In this document: one piece after another, positions 29,048 through 38,027 of the stretch | How the letters are laid out: every line of letters starts with the position of its first letter | Position numbering within the stretch: the first letter of the stretch is position 1 | Source: JAJPIG01 sp035531675 | GTDB lineage: Bacteria > Desulfobacterota > Binatia > Binatales > Binataceae | DNA length: 64,000 bases | NCBI GenBank assembly: GCA_035531675.1 | Contig: DATKSL010000011.1 | Coordinates: 47,403 to 111,402 of the forward strand | Direction of reading: 5' to 3' | Position numbers and translations under genes: made by a program | The notes under the pieces: generated by a model | Told to the model about the DNA's origin: nothing | Database searches by the model: none | What the model saw: the letters and a program-made list of their open reading frames with translations, nothing else

Positions 29048-30181
29048 CTAGAGCTGGCGCAGCATCCCCTGCTGGATCTCGCGCACCCGCGAGCGCATCG
29101 CTTCGACCCCGGCGACCGCGCGGCCGCCCTCGGCCGCCTCGCGCATCAGGCTTTCGAACTTGACCAGGATGTTCGCGATCTTGGTATGGGCCTCGACCAG
29201 GGCGCGGCTCTTGAGCTCTTCGCTGTCCCAGCTGCGCTCGGCGTAGTCGCGCAACTCTTCGCTCTGGATCAGCAGCTCGCGCGCCTCCTCCTCGTAGCCC
29301 TTGATCAGGCGGTGCAGCGTATCGCGGACCTTGGGCCGCTCCTCGGGATCTTTCCACAGCAGATGTTCGAGGAACAGCAGATCATCCTCGGTCGCGGCCG
29401 TGCGTCCGAGCAGCAGCGCGTGCGCCCGCAGCACGCCGAGCGCGTTGCGCCAGCGGCGATCGGACGCGACGATCTGCTGGCGCCCGAGCTCGCGCCGCAG
29501 CTCGGCGATAGTCGACAGGAGCGCGCCCGGAATCGTCACGGCGCGCGCCGCCGCGCTCAGCTCCTCGAGCTCGGCGAAGGTCAGCGTGGTGCGTTCGGCG
29601 GACTCCGCGCCCTCCAGCATCTTGAGGAAGCGGAAGTCCTCGGTCAGGTAATCGACCATGAAGCGCAGCAGGAAGCGGTCGTAGAGCGCCGTGAGTTCGT
29701 CTTCATCGGGCAGCTCGTTGGAGGCGCCGAACATGCTGATCAGCGGCACCGCGACGCGCTCGCGGCCGTTGTGGAAGAAGCGTTCGTTGATAATCGTCAG
29801 CAGCGCGTTCAGGATCGACGAGTTGGCCTTGAAGATTTCGTCGAGGAAGGCGATATGCGCCTCGGGCAGCTTGTGGGTCGTGACGCGCCGGTAGTCGTCC
29901 TGCTCGAGCCCCTTGAGGCTGACGGCGCCGAAAATTTCCTCCGGCGTGCTGAACTTGGTCAGCAGCCATTGAAAATAGCCGGCCCCCTCGATGCGCCGGC
30001 ACAGCTCGTCGGCGAGCATCGATTTGGCGGTGCCGGGCGGCCCGATGATCAGCACGTGGCTGGCCGAGAGCAGGGCGGTCAGCGCGCCGTCGATCAGTTC
30101 GGCCCGCTCGAGAAAAAGCCGGTTGAGTTCGTCGCGGATCCGCGCGAGTTTGATGGTCGCCTGAGTTATCTGCTGAGTCAT
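29048..30181 (-). CDS. MoxR-family AAA+ ATPase, RavA-like
   Basis: A 377-residue ATPase with Walker A GPPGTAKS (47-54), Walker B AFLDEIFKA, sensor-1 FGASNELP and the RavA-type lid and C-terminal region. MoxR proteins act as chaperones that mature enzyme complexes and normally work with a von Willebrand factor A protein. No VWA gene is adjacent here. A TTG start at 30202 is possible; the ATG at 30181 was chosen, though neither has a strong ribosome-binding site. Next on the strand is recO, an unusual partner. Confidence 0.87.
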   Translation of the reverse strand: MTQQITQATIKLARIRDELNRLFLERAELIDGALTALLSASHVLIIGPPGTAKSMLADELCRRIEGAGYFQWLLTKFSTPEEIFGAVSLKGLEQDDYRRVTTHKLPEAHIAFLDEIFKANSSILNALLTIINERFFHNGRERVAVPLISMFGASNELPDEDELTALYDRFLLRFMVDYLTEDFRFLKMLEGAESAERTTLTFAELEELSAAARAVTIPGALLSTIAELRRELGRQQIVASDRRWRNALGVLRAHALLLGRTAATEDDLLFLEHLLWKDPEERPKVRDTLHRLIKGYEEEARELLIQSEELRDYAERSWDSEELKSRALVEAHTKIANILVKFESLMREAAEGGRAVAGVEAMRSRVREIQQGMLRQL

Positions 30182-30273
30182 CTGACGATAGTGCTCGAAC
30201 AAACCTAGCAGAAACCGTGAGGCCCGTTTAGCGATGAAGCCGATTAAGGATCCTCAGCGCAACGTTATCGGGT

Positions 30274-30290
30274 GCAGGGCTCAGCCCTGC
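30274..30290. repeat. 17-bp inverted repeat between moxR and the Frc-like gene
   Basis: GCAGGGCT-c-AGCCCTGC forms a perfect 8-bp stem with a 1-base centre. It lies in the 200-base divergent intergenic region. It could be an operator-like site or a small repetitive palindrome; nothing else in the gap is recognisable. Confidence 0.6.
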
Positions 30291-30381
30291 CTTGCCGGGG
30301 GCGGGCGCTCGGCGATAGAACCTGATCGGGGCCCCATGCGCGGGCCGTTCAGGATTGCCAGCAAACTGCGGGAGGACGTCG

Positions 30382-31581
30382 ATGGAAAAGGCACTGGCGG
30401 GCGTCAAGGTTCTCGACCTGACGCAGTTCGAGGCCGGCACCTCGTGCACGCAGATGCTGGCGTGGCTCGGCGCGGACGTGATCAAGCTCGAAGCGCCGCG
30501 CCATGGCGAGCAGGGCCGCCGCGTGTTCGTCGATAAGCCCGGGACCGACTCGTACTACTTCCTGATGCTCAACAACAACAAACGCAGCATCACGCTCGAT
30601 CTCAAGCATGAGCGCGGGCGTAAGATCTTCACCGACCTGGTGAGCAAGGTCGACGTCTTGTCCGAGAATTTTTCGCTCGGCACGCTCGAGCGCCTCGAAC
30701 TCGGCTACGACCGTCTGCGCGAGATCAATCCGCGCCTGATCTACGTGACTATCAAGGGCTTCGGCACCTACGGACCCTACAGCACCTACAAGAGCTTCGA
30801 CATGATCGCGCAGGCCTGCGGCGGGGCGTTTTCGATGACCGGGTATGCGGATTCGGAGCCGCTCAAGCCGGCGCCGACGGTGGGCGATACCGGCACCGGC
30901 ATCCACGCCGCCTGCGGCGTGCTGGCGGCCTATATCCAGCGCGAGCGGACCGGGCGCGGGCAGAAGGTCGAGCTCTCGATGCAGGACGCGGTGGTCAATC
31001 TCACCCGGGTCGCGATGCTGCAGACCTTCATCGACCATAAGCCGGTGGTGCGCCATGGCAACACGGTGCCGGTTACCAATGTCAGATATCTCTACAAGTG
31101 CGCGCCGGGCGGTGCCAACGACTACGTGGTGGTGTTCTGCTCGACCTCCGAGATGTGGAGCGCGCTATGCGCGGCGCTCGGCCGTCCCGAGCTCGCTCAG
31201 GATCCGCGCTTTCGCACCGGCGAGGCGCGGGTCGAGAACGCGGCCGAGGTCGATGAGCTGATCGGCGGATGGACTGCGCGCCGCAGCAAGCACGAGGTGA
31301 TGAAAATCCTCGGCGAGGTAGGCGTCGCCACCGGCGCGGTGCTCGACAGCCTGGAAATCTTGAGCGACCCGCAGCTCGTCGCGCGCGACATGATGGTGAA
31401 GATGAACCATCCGGTGCGCGGCGAGGTGACGATGCCGGCGTGCCCGGTGAAGCTCGAAGACTCGCCGGTCGAGATGCGCCCCGCGCCGCTGCTCGGCGAG
31501 CATAATGCGCAGGTCTATGGCGAGTTGCTCGGTCTGGGCTCCGGCGAGCTGGCAGAACTGCGCAGCGCCGGCATTATCTAG
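30382..31581 (+). CDS. CaiB/BaiF family CoA-transferase, formyl-CoA:oxalate CoA-transferase-like
   Basis: A 399-residue type III CoA-transferase. It closely follows the oxalate enzyme Frc in its N-terminal region (AGTSCTQMLAWLGADVIKLE, DKPGTDSYYF, NNNKRSITLDLK) and in SMQDAVVNLTRV. The catalytic Asp169, which forms an acyl-aspartyl anhydride in the family, is at the same number as in Oxalobacter Frc. Residue 48, a specificity Trp in Frc as I recall, is Val here, so the acid used may differ from oxalate. A GGAGG site precedes the ATG. TldD and TldE genes follow, then a ThDP enzyme of the oxalyl-CoA decarboxylase type on the other strand. Confidence 0.85.
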   Translation: MEKALAGVKVLDLTQFEAGTSCTQMLAWLGADVIKLEAPRHGEQGRRVFVDKPGTDSYYFLMLNNNKRSITLDLKHERGRKIFTDLVSKVDVLSENFSLGTLERLELGYDRLREINPRLIYVTIKGFGTYGPYSTYKSFDMIAQACGGAFSMTGYADSEPLKPAPTVGDTGTGIHAACGVLAAYIQRERTGRGQKVELSMQDAVVNLTRVAMLQTFIDHKPVVRHGNTVPVTNVRYLYKCAPGGANDYVVVFCSTSEMWSALCAALGRPELAQDPRFRTGEARVENAAEVDELIGGWTARRSKHEVMKILGEVGVATGAVLDSLEILSDPQLVARDMMVKMNHPVRGEVTMPACPVKLEDSPVEMRPAPLLGEHNAQVYGELLGLGSGELAELRSAGII

Positions 31582-31605
31582 CCTGCCGATCGGACCGAAC
31601 CCCGG

Positions 31606-33201
31606 ATGACAAATCACGATCTGTTCGACGCGGTCGATTTTCTGCGCCGCGACGGCGAAGCGCTGTTGAATCGCTTCGCACGCGCCCATCGCGGCGCAAT
31701 TTACGCCGATCTGCGCTTCGAGGTGGTGTTCCATCGCTCATGCGTCGCCAATGACGGCGAGCCGCGCGAGAGCCTCGAGAATGAAAGTGCGTCGTTCGGG
31801 GTGACGGTATGGGTCGACGCGGCGCAGCTCCTCGGCCGGGCAGCGCGCGGCGCCGGGAGTTTCATCGGCACGGGGCAGGTCGGCGCAGAAATCGGCCGCC
31901 TCGCGCTCCATCGGAACAAGCTTGTCGCGGCCTTGCGTTCCGGACTGGACGAAGCCTACCAGCGCGCCCGCGCCAGCGCGCGCGCGGGCGCGGCTTTGCG
32001 CCGGCGCGGCGTGCTATCGCTCGAGGCGGGGCGACGATTCGCGTCCCCGGTGCGCGACGACGTGCCCGCGGCGTTTCGCGACGATCCGCGCACGCTCGAC
32101 CCGCAGGCGCTGCAACGAATCGCGCGCGAAGCCTCGGCCGGCGCGCGCGGGGTTTCATCTGCGATCGTCTATAACGCGGTGGCCGCGCTCAGCGAGCTCA
32201 GGCGCGAGCTGTTCGTCAGCACTGCGGGCGCGGCGATTACGCAGGCCTTCGCCTTCTCGCAGGGCGATTGCTACGTGGTCGCGGAAACCCCGCGCGGCCA
32301 TCAGGAAACCTACGACACCATCGGCCAGCAGCGCGGTTTCGAAGCGCTCGCCGAGGGCTGGTCCGGCGATCTGCAGCCCCATCCGGACCTGGTCGGTTTT
32401 GCGGTCGCGATGGCGCGCGAGGCCGCCGAACTCGCCGATGCGCCGCTCCTGAAGCCGCCGCAAAGCGAGGTCACGGTCGTCACCGACCCGCATTTCAACG
32501 CGCTGCTGGCCCACGAAATCGTCGGCCATCCGAGCGAGGCCGATCGGGCGCTCAAGATGGAAGCGGCCTATGCGGGACGGAGCTGGCTGTTGCGCTCGCC
32601 GTCACAAAACGAAATCGGCAAGCAGATTGGATCGCCGATGCTGTCGGCCTGCTCCGATCCGGCGCTGGCCGGCTACGGCCACTATCGTTACGACCACGAG
32701 GGTACGCCCGGGCGGCGCGTGATGCATATCGATCGCGGCGTCTTTCGCGGCTTCCTCAACTCGTGCATCACCGCCGCGATCCTCGACGCCGAGCCCAACG
32801 GCGCGGCGCGTGCCAGCGCGGCCTGCTACGTACCGCTGATCCGGATGTCGAACACTTTCTTCATGCCCGGCACGGACGATCCGGCGCGGATCATCGGCGA
32901 GGTCGAGCACGGCTATTACGTCTGCGGCAGCCAGATTCCGTCGATCGCCGAATCGCGCGAGAACTTCCGCATCTCGGCGCGCCGCGTTTACGAAATCGAG
33001 CATGGACGCCTGGGACGGCTTTATCGATCAGGCAGCGTGCTCGGTGACTCCAAGCGCTTCTTCATGAACGTCGACGCGGTCGGCAACGATCTGCGATTGA
33101 TCGCGATTCCCAACTGCGGCAAGGGGCAGCCGATGCAGGCCAAGCGGATGTCCAACGGCGGGCCGACGCTGCGCTCGCGCGCGCGCCTGGCCGGCGGCTG
33201 A
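31606..33201 (+). CDS. TldD/PmbA family metallopeptidase, TldD-type subunit
   Basis: A 531-residue protein with the zinc motif HEIVGH (His303, Glu304, His308), the HExxxH form typical of TldD. The C-terminal half (from about 250) carries the conserved EGTPGRRVMHIDRGVFRGFL and MSNTFFMPG stretches. TldD/TldE heterodimers are peptidases that process antitoxins and ribosomally made peptides such as microcin B17. It is only 6 bases from the TldE-type gene, so they form a pair. I found no obvious precursor peptide beside them. The N-terminal 100 residues are less typical. Confidence 0.88.
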   Translation: MTNHDLFDAVDFLRRDGEALLNRFARAHRGAIYADLRFEVVFHRSCVANDGEPRESLENESASFGVTVWVDAAQLLGRAARGAGSFIGTGQVGAEIGRLALHRNKLVAALRSGLDEAYQRARASARAGAALRRRGVLSLEAGRRFASPVRDDVPAAFRDDPRTLDPQALQRIAREASAGARGVSSAIVYNAVAALSELRRELFVSTAGAAITQAFAFSQGDCYVVAETPRGHQETYDTIGQQRGFEALAEGWSGDLQPHPDLVGFAVAMAREAAELADAPLLKPPQSEVTVVTDPHFNALLAHEIVGHPSEADRALKMEAAYAGRSWLLRSPSQNEIGKQIGSPMLSACSDPALAGYGHYRYDHEGTPGRRVMHIDRGVFRGFLNSCITAAILDAEPNGAARASAACYVPLIRMSNTFFMPGTDDPARIIGEVEHGYYVCGSQIPSIAESRENFRISARRVYEIEHGRLGRLYRSGSVLGDSKRFFMNVDAVGNDLRLIAIPNCGKGQPMQAKRMSNGGPTLRSRARLAGG

Positions 33202-33207
33202 GAGCGG

Positions 33208-34737
33208 ATGCTTTCGATAGCGACATTGAAACAGTTCGCGCGCGAAGGGGCGCGTATCCTGGCTGCGGAGGCGGACCTCGCCCAGTTCGAACTCTACTGC
33301 TCGAGCGCCGAGCAACTGGTGATGCGGCTCAACTACACCTCGGACATCCCGAGCAGCGGCGTCGAAGAATGCAAGTCGCTGGGCGCCGACGGATTCGCAA
33401 TTCGGATCGTCCCGCGCCGCGATCGCCACGAGATCGGCAGCAGTTTCATCGCCGGCGATCTGAGCGGCGACGCGGTTCGCGAGGCGCTCGCGCGGGCGCG
33501 GCGGGCGGCGGTGATCGATCCGCATTCTCCCGGCCTGCCGGAGACGCCGCGCCGGCTGAAGCTTTACACGAACGGCGCGGGTGGCGACCTGATGAGGGCC
33601 GGCAGCGCGCGGCTGGTGGAGACGGCGTGGGAAATCGTCGACGGTGCGATGCGCGCGTTTGCGCGCCAGGTGGCGGCCGGTAGCGAGCGGCAGGGATTGA
33701 TCGTAGGCGGCGATCTTTCGCTGACGCGCGACCGCTTCGCCGTCGCCAGCTCGAATTTCGATGAGGTTCGCGCCGAGCAGGCGGCCTACTTCAGCTCGTC
33801 GGTGACCGCGATCATCGAGGCGCTCGACACGCGGAGCACCACCACCGCGCTGGGCGCGTCAATGACGGAACTCCGCCGGACGGTTCCATCGCTCGGGCGT
33901 GACGCGGTGCGGCGCGCCTTTGCGCTTACCAACGGCGAGCGACCCACGCCGGGGCGTTATCGCGTGGTGCTCGGCCGGCAGCCGATTGCGGAAATCCTTT
34001 GCTACCTGCTGGTGCCGTCGCTGACTACCGGGGCGTTCCACGCTTCCAACTCGGCGTATCATGGGCGCTTCGACGATCGGGTGATGGACGAGCGGCTGAG
34101 TATCGCGGACGAGCCGGCGGCCCGCGGCCGGGCGATCGCGCGCCGCCTCACCTGCGAGGGATTGCCGGCCCGCCGATCGCAACTGATTCGCGACGGGCGG
34201 CTGGTCGGCCTGCTGTCCAATTTTTACGATGCGCAGCGGCTCGCACATGATGAGCATCGGCGCGAGAAGCTCGGTCCGAAGGCGCCGGCCGATCCGCTTT
34301 TCCACGCGGCCAACGGCTATCGGCTGGGCGAGGGCGGCGGGCGGCGCTTCGATTCCGCGCCGGCCGCGGCGGCCACCAACGTCGTGATGCGGGCGCGCGG
34401 CGGGGTCAGCGAGCGCGAGCTTATCGGCGCGGTCGGCAACGGAATCTATGTCGGGCGGGTATGGTACACCTATCCGATCAACGGGCAGCGGGCGGGCGAT
34501 TTCACCTGTACCATCACCGGCGATTCGTACCTGATTCGCAATGGCCGGATCGCCGCGCCGCTGCGCCCCAACACGCTGCGGATCAACGCCAACCTCGACG
34601 AGATTTTCAGATCGCCGGTGGCGATCGGAAAACGCCTCGAGCCGGTGACCGTGTGGGGTGCGTCCGAGATGTTCTACGTGCCGGCGCTGGCCGCCGAAGC
34701 GGTCAGCCTGTCATCAGTGGTCGGCGCCGGCGAGTAA
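33208..34737 (+). CDS. TldD/PmbA family protein, TldE-type subunit
   Basis: A 509-residue partner subunit. It shares the two-domain TldD/TldE architecture (GADGFAIRIVPRRDRHEIGSS region, later GRQPIAEILCYLLVPSL, RLTCEGLPARRSQLIRDGRL and GNGIYVGRVWYTYPINGQRA). It lacks the HExxxH zinc motif, as expected for TldE. In the known heterodimer TldE completes the active-site chamber. The gene starts 6 bases after tldD with a GAGAGCGG element before the ATG, so expression is coupled. Confidence 0.87.
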   Translation: MLSIATLKQFAREGARILAAEADLAQFELYCSSAEQLVMRLNYTSDIPSSGVEECKSLGADGFAIRIVPRRDRHEIGSSFIAGDLSGDAVREALARARRAAVIDPHSPGLPETPRRLKLYTNGAGGDLMRAGSARLVETAWEIVDGAMRAFARQVAAGSERQGLIVGGDLSLTRDRFAVASSNFDEVRAEQAAYFSSSVTAIIEALDTRSTTTALGASMTELRRTVPSLGRDAVRRAFALTNGERPTPGRYRVVLGRQPIAEILCYLLVPSLTTGAFHASNSAYHGRFDDRVMDERLSIADEPAARGRAIARRLTCEGLPARRSQLIRDGRLVGLLSNFYDAQRLAHDEHRREKLGPKAPADPLFHAANGYRLGEGGGRRFDSAPAAAATNVVMRARGGVSERELIGAVGNGIYVGRVWYTYPINGQRAGDFTCTITGDSYLIRNGRIAAPLRPNTLRINANLDEIFRSPVAIGKRLEPVTVWGASEMFYVPALAAEAVSLSSVVGAGE

Positions 34738-34786
34738 CCGCGGCGCGCTGATCTTTCCGCACGCCGCGCCGCAGTTGCGTCGCCCC

Positions 34787-36478
34787 TCAGTTGGAGCCGG
34801 TCGAGCCGAGCAGGTTGCCGCCGAGCGTCGGATGGCCGATGGTCTTGTCGCCGATCACGTTGATGCAGGCGGTCTTGCCGGACTTGAAGGCGCGCTCGAG
34901 CGCCGGCAGCAGCTCGTCGGGCGACTCGACGTTCTCGCCATGGCAGCCCATCTCGGCGAAGATTTTGTCGTAGCGGATCTTCGGCAGCATATCGAACGGC
35001 TCGGTACGATCCTTCAGCAACGGCATCGACTCGAAGCTCGGGCCCCAGGAGCTGTTGTTCCACAGCAGGCAGATGATCGGCAGCTTGTAGCGCGCCGCGG
35101 TCTCCATGTCGAAGCCGCCGATGCCGATACCGCCGTCGCCCATCACCGCGACGATCTGCGCGCCGGGCCGCGCCAGTTGCGCGCCGATTGCCATGCCGAT
35201 GCCGTGGCCGACCGGCGCCAGCGGGCCGGCGTCGACCACCTGGCCGGGGAAGCGGCAGTTGAGCCACTGGCTCATCCAGCCCGAGAGCGTGAAGCTGTCG
35301 ATGATGACGGTCGCGTTCTTGTCGAGCACCGAGACCAGGTCGCGGGTAAGGCGGGCCGGATGCATCGGGCGATGGTCGTGAGCTTTCTTTTCGTTCTCCT
35401 GGATCATGCGGTTGAAGTTGTTGCGCACCTCGGCGATCTCGCGCACCCATTGGGAGTTGCGATTTTTCGAGAAATCGAGCTTCAGCTCCTTGGCCCGCGC
35501 GATGAGCTGGCGCAGCACCAGCTTGGGATCGCCGACTATCGGGAGGTCCGCGTTAACCTGCCATCCGATACGCGTCGGCGTGGGATCGACCTGGATATAG
35601 CGCGCCTGGTCGGTCCAGGTCGGCGGCTGCCCGAAGTGCTCGCCGCTCCAGAAGCGGAAGCCCAGCGCGAGGACCACGTCGGCGCGGCCGGTGAACGGCT
35701 TCTTGAAAGCGCCGCGAATCGCCAGCGGATGCTCCTCGGAGACCGCCCCCTGGCCGGCGCGGCGGGTATAGACCGGAATCGAGGTGAGCTCGACGAACTC
35801 CTTCAGCTCGGGCGCGGCCTGCGACCAGAACAGTCCGTCGCCGCCGGCGATCAGAGGGCGCTCCGCCGCCATCAGCATCTCGAGCGTGCGATCGATCTTC
35901 GCCGGGTCGCCGGCCGAGCGTACGTCTTCGGTGGTGAAGGGCCGTGCGCCGTGCCGCTGCCGCGCATCGTCGTCGCCGTGGTAGAGGATGTTCTGCGGAA
36001 CCTCGACCAGCGCGACGCCCTGCGGCGGCGAGATAGCTTCGCGGAACGCCGAGCGTACATCGAACTCGATCGTGCTCCAGTCGGTCACCCGCTTGGTGAA
36101 CTTCGAGAAGCTCGCCACGACCTCCGAGCCGTAGGCCTCCTGGAACGATCCCAGATGATCTTCGGTGTTCGGATGCTGCCCCGCGATGCAGACCACGGCG
36201 CTGCCGGTCAGGCCCGCGACGCACAGTCCGGTGACCGCGTTGGTGAGCCCGCAGCCGGCCGTGACCATGCACACCCCGGGCTGTCCGCTGATGCGCGCGT
36301 AGGCGTCGGCGGCGTAGGCGGTAGTCTGCTCGTGGCGCATATGGATCATCTTGATTTCGTTGCTGCGGAGGTTGGCGAGGATCGGGAACAGATGGCCGCC
36401 GTTGATCGTGAAGCAGTAGCGTACCCGGTTCTCGCGCATCACGCGCGCCACCAGCGCGCCGCCGTCTACCTTGGCCAT
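34787..36478 (-). CDS. Thiamine-diphosphate enzyme, acetolactate-synthase/acyl-CoA-lyase superfamily
   Basis: A 563-residue ThDP enzyme. The cofactor-activating Glu50 is in HMRHEQTTAYAADAYARISG. The middle domain binds nucleotide or is vestigial. The ThDP-Mg motif begins GDGGIGIGGFDMETAARY and ends in WNN. The GF-x-META-x-RY-x-LP stretch resembles oxalyl-CoA decarboxylase and 2-hydroxyacyl-CoA lyase more than acetolactate synthase. An Frc-like CoA-transferase lies 3 kb away, which fits an acyl-CoA lyase role. Start ATG 36478 has a GGGAGG site 9 bases upstream. True acetolactate synthase or glyoxylate carboligase cannot be excluded. Confidence 0.8.
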   Translation of the reverse strand: MAKVDGGALVARVMRENRVRYCFTINGGHLFPILANLRSNEIKMIHMRHEQTTAYAADAYARISGQPGVCMVTAGCGLTNAVTGLCVAGLTGSAVVCIAGQHPNTEDHLGSFQEAYGSEVVASFSKFTKRVTDWSTIEFDVRSAFREAISPPQGVALVEVPQNILYHGDDDARQRHGARPFTTEDVRSAGDPAKIDRTLEMLMAAERPLIAGGDGLFWSQAAPELKEFVELTSIPVYTRRAGQGAVSEEHPLAIRGAFKKPFTGRADVVLALGFRFWSGEHFGQPPTWTDQARYIQVDPTPTRIGWQVNADLPIVGDPKLVLRQLIARAKELKLDFSKNRNSQWVREIAEVRNNFNRMIQENEKKAHDHRPMHPARLTRDLVSVLDKNATVIIDSFTLSGWMSQWLNCRFPGQVVDAGPLAPVGHGIGMAIGAQLARPGAQIVAVMGDGGIGIGGFDMETAARYKLPIICLLWNNSSWGPSFESMPLLKDRTEPFDMLPKIRYDKIFAEMGCHGENVESPDELLPALERAFKSGKTACINVIGDKTIGHPTLGGNLLGSTGSN

Positions 36479-36613
36479 CGGGGTGAACCTCCCTGCGATT
36501 CGTGAATCATATGTGGGCCAGAATCCTTGCATATTCGCGGGCCTCGCGGAAAGCCGGCGACGCGGGGCGCGCACAGAGCTTAATGACAGGCGGGCCGACG
36601 ACTGGTAGATGTG

Positions 36614-36642
36614 TTGATACCAACTGGCAACTCTGGCAGTAT
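36614..36642 (+). promoter_or_regulatory. Weak candidate promoter for the beta-barrel protein gene
   Basis: TTGATA at 36614-36619 is 17 bases from CAGTAT at 36637-36642 in the 208-base gap that separates the divergent ThDP enzyme and the outer-membrane protein. The -10 is poor. Transcription would begin about 38 bases before the ATG cluster. Confidence 0.25.
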
Positions 36643-36686
36643 TTTTGGCCACCTTTCCCGCACCTGGGGCTGCGGATGACGGTCGA

Positions 36687-37985
36687 ATGATGATGAAGTA
36701 TGTGTGCGGACTTATCTGTCTGCTGTTCCTGGCGACGGCAGCCAGGGCCGATGCGTTTTCGTTGCTCGATCCGTCGACTTGGCCGCTGCCGCAGAACTTC
36801 AGCGCCACCAATCCCGATACCTGGCCGTTTATCCCGGTGCCCGAAATTGCCACCGATCCGAACAGCGGGACCACGGTCGGCGTGCTAGCCGCTTTTCTAA
36901 ACACCGATGCGAAGCATCAGATCGACTCGATCTTCGCCCCCGACTTTAATGTTAATACCACGCTCGGTGTGGGCAGCGCGTTTCGTTACTTCGCATACCC
37001 CTCAGAGAACACGGAGTGGTTCGCGATAGCCGGCGCTTCGCAAAGAATGGCTAGTCATGTCGAGCTCGACTACGCCACTGGACTGGAAAGAAAGCACTGG
37101 TTCTCGGTGCAGATCCATTTCATGTACGAGCGCGATCCGACCGAACGTTTCTTTGGCATCGGTAATAATTCGAGTTTCAACAATCAGACCAATTACATGA
37201 CCGAACAGGTCTACAGCGACATGCTGCTCGGGGTGAACCTGACCGAGAACATCCAGGTGGCGGCGTACTTCCGCCCGCGCTGGGTGCGTATCCTCCATGG
37301 TGCGTTCAACAGCATCCCGTCGCTGGGAACCCTGTTCCCGAATGTGAAAGGCATCCAGGGCGGCACGGTGCTGCTCGGACGCCTGATGGCGACGTACGAC
37401 ACCCGCGATTCGCTGAAGGTGCCGACCCACGGCTCGCTGCTGAGCTTTTTCGCCGGCGACGCCGACCGCGCGCTGGGCAGCTCGTACTCGTACAGCGAGT
37501 TCGGGTTCGACGCGCGCCACTATATTCCGCTCAACAGCCGGATGACGCTGGCGGGCAATATGTATGTGCGTTACGTGCCGGCCGGTAACGAGACTCCGTT
37601 TTGGGAGATGAGCTGGCTGGGCGGCGACGGACCCGGCCAGGTCAGCGATTTGGGGATACCGCTGTCGGATCAGGTTACCTGGCGCGGTTACGGCGCGGGC
37701 CGCTACGTCGACAACAATCTCGAGTCGGCCAACGTCGAGCTGCGCACGCGGATCTTTGAGGCCAACGTCTTCAACACCCACGGCACGCTGGAGGCCGCCC
37801 CGTTCATCGACCTGGGGCGCGTCTACCACGTCGCCAGCAGCAATCCGGTCCGCATCGATGCGCTGCATCCGGCGGGCGGCCTCGGCCTGCGCGCCATCGC
37901 GCTGCCGTACGTCGTCGGCTTCCTGGATTTCGGCTACGCCAATGACGGCCTGGCGGTGTTCTCGGGCGTCAACTATCCGTTCTAG
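36687..37985 (+). CDS. BamA/TamA family outer-membrane beta-barrel protein
   Basis: A 432-residue protein with a signal peptide (MMMKYVCGLICLLFLATAARA) and then a 16-strand-like pattern of alternating polar and aromatic residues ending in F, as in outer-membrane barrels. It matches the bacterial surface antigen (D15/BamA C-terminal) family: PVPEIATDPNSGTTVG near the start, ATYDTRDSLKVPTHGS, and a final GVNYPF. POTRA domains are absent, so it is a barrel-only form. Three ATG codons in tandem (36687, 36690, 36693) make the exact start unclear. Substrate unknown. Confidence 0.8.
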   Translation: MMMKYVCGLICLLFLATAARADAFSLLDPSTWPLPQNFSATNPDTWPFIPVPEIATDPNSGTTVGVLAAFLNTDAKHQIDSIFAPDFNVNTTLGVGSAFRYFAYPSENTEWFAIAGASQRMASHVELDYATGLERKHWFSVQIHFMYERDPTERFFGIGNNSSFNNQTNYMTEQVYSDMLLGVNLTENIQVAAYFRPRWVRILHGAFNSIPSLGTLFPNVKGIQGGTVLLGRLMATYDTRDSLKVPTHGSLLSFFAGDADRALGSSYSYSEFGFDARHYIPLNSRMTLAGNMYVRYVPAGNETPFWEMSWLGGDGPGQVSDLGIPLSDQVTWRGYGAGRYVDNNLESANVELRTRIFEANVFNTHGTLEAAPFIDLGRVYHVASSNPVRIDALHPAGGLGLRAIALPYVVGFLDFGYANDGLAVFSGVNYPF

Positions 37986-38027
37986 AGCGCCGGCCGGTCA
38001 GCTGCGGCGATTTCGTGGCGATCGCAA

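Noticed and set aside
31606..34737. The TldD/TldE pair as part of a RiPP biosynthesis cluster
   Set aside because: No short precursor-like gene, cyclodehydratase or exporter is nearby, so only the peptidase pair is annotated.
34658..36505. A 615-codon open frame antisense to the ThDP enzyme
   Set aside because: The ThDP enzyme has cofactor motifs and a ribosome-binding site; the antisense product has none.
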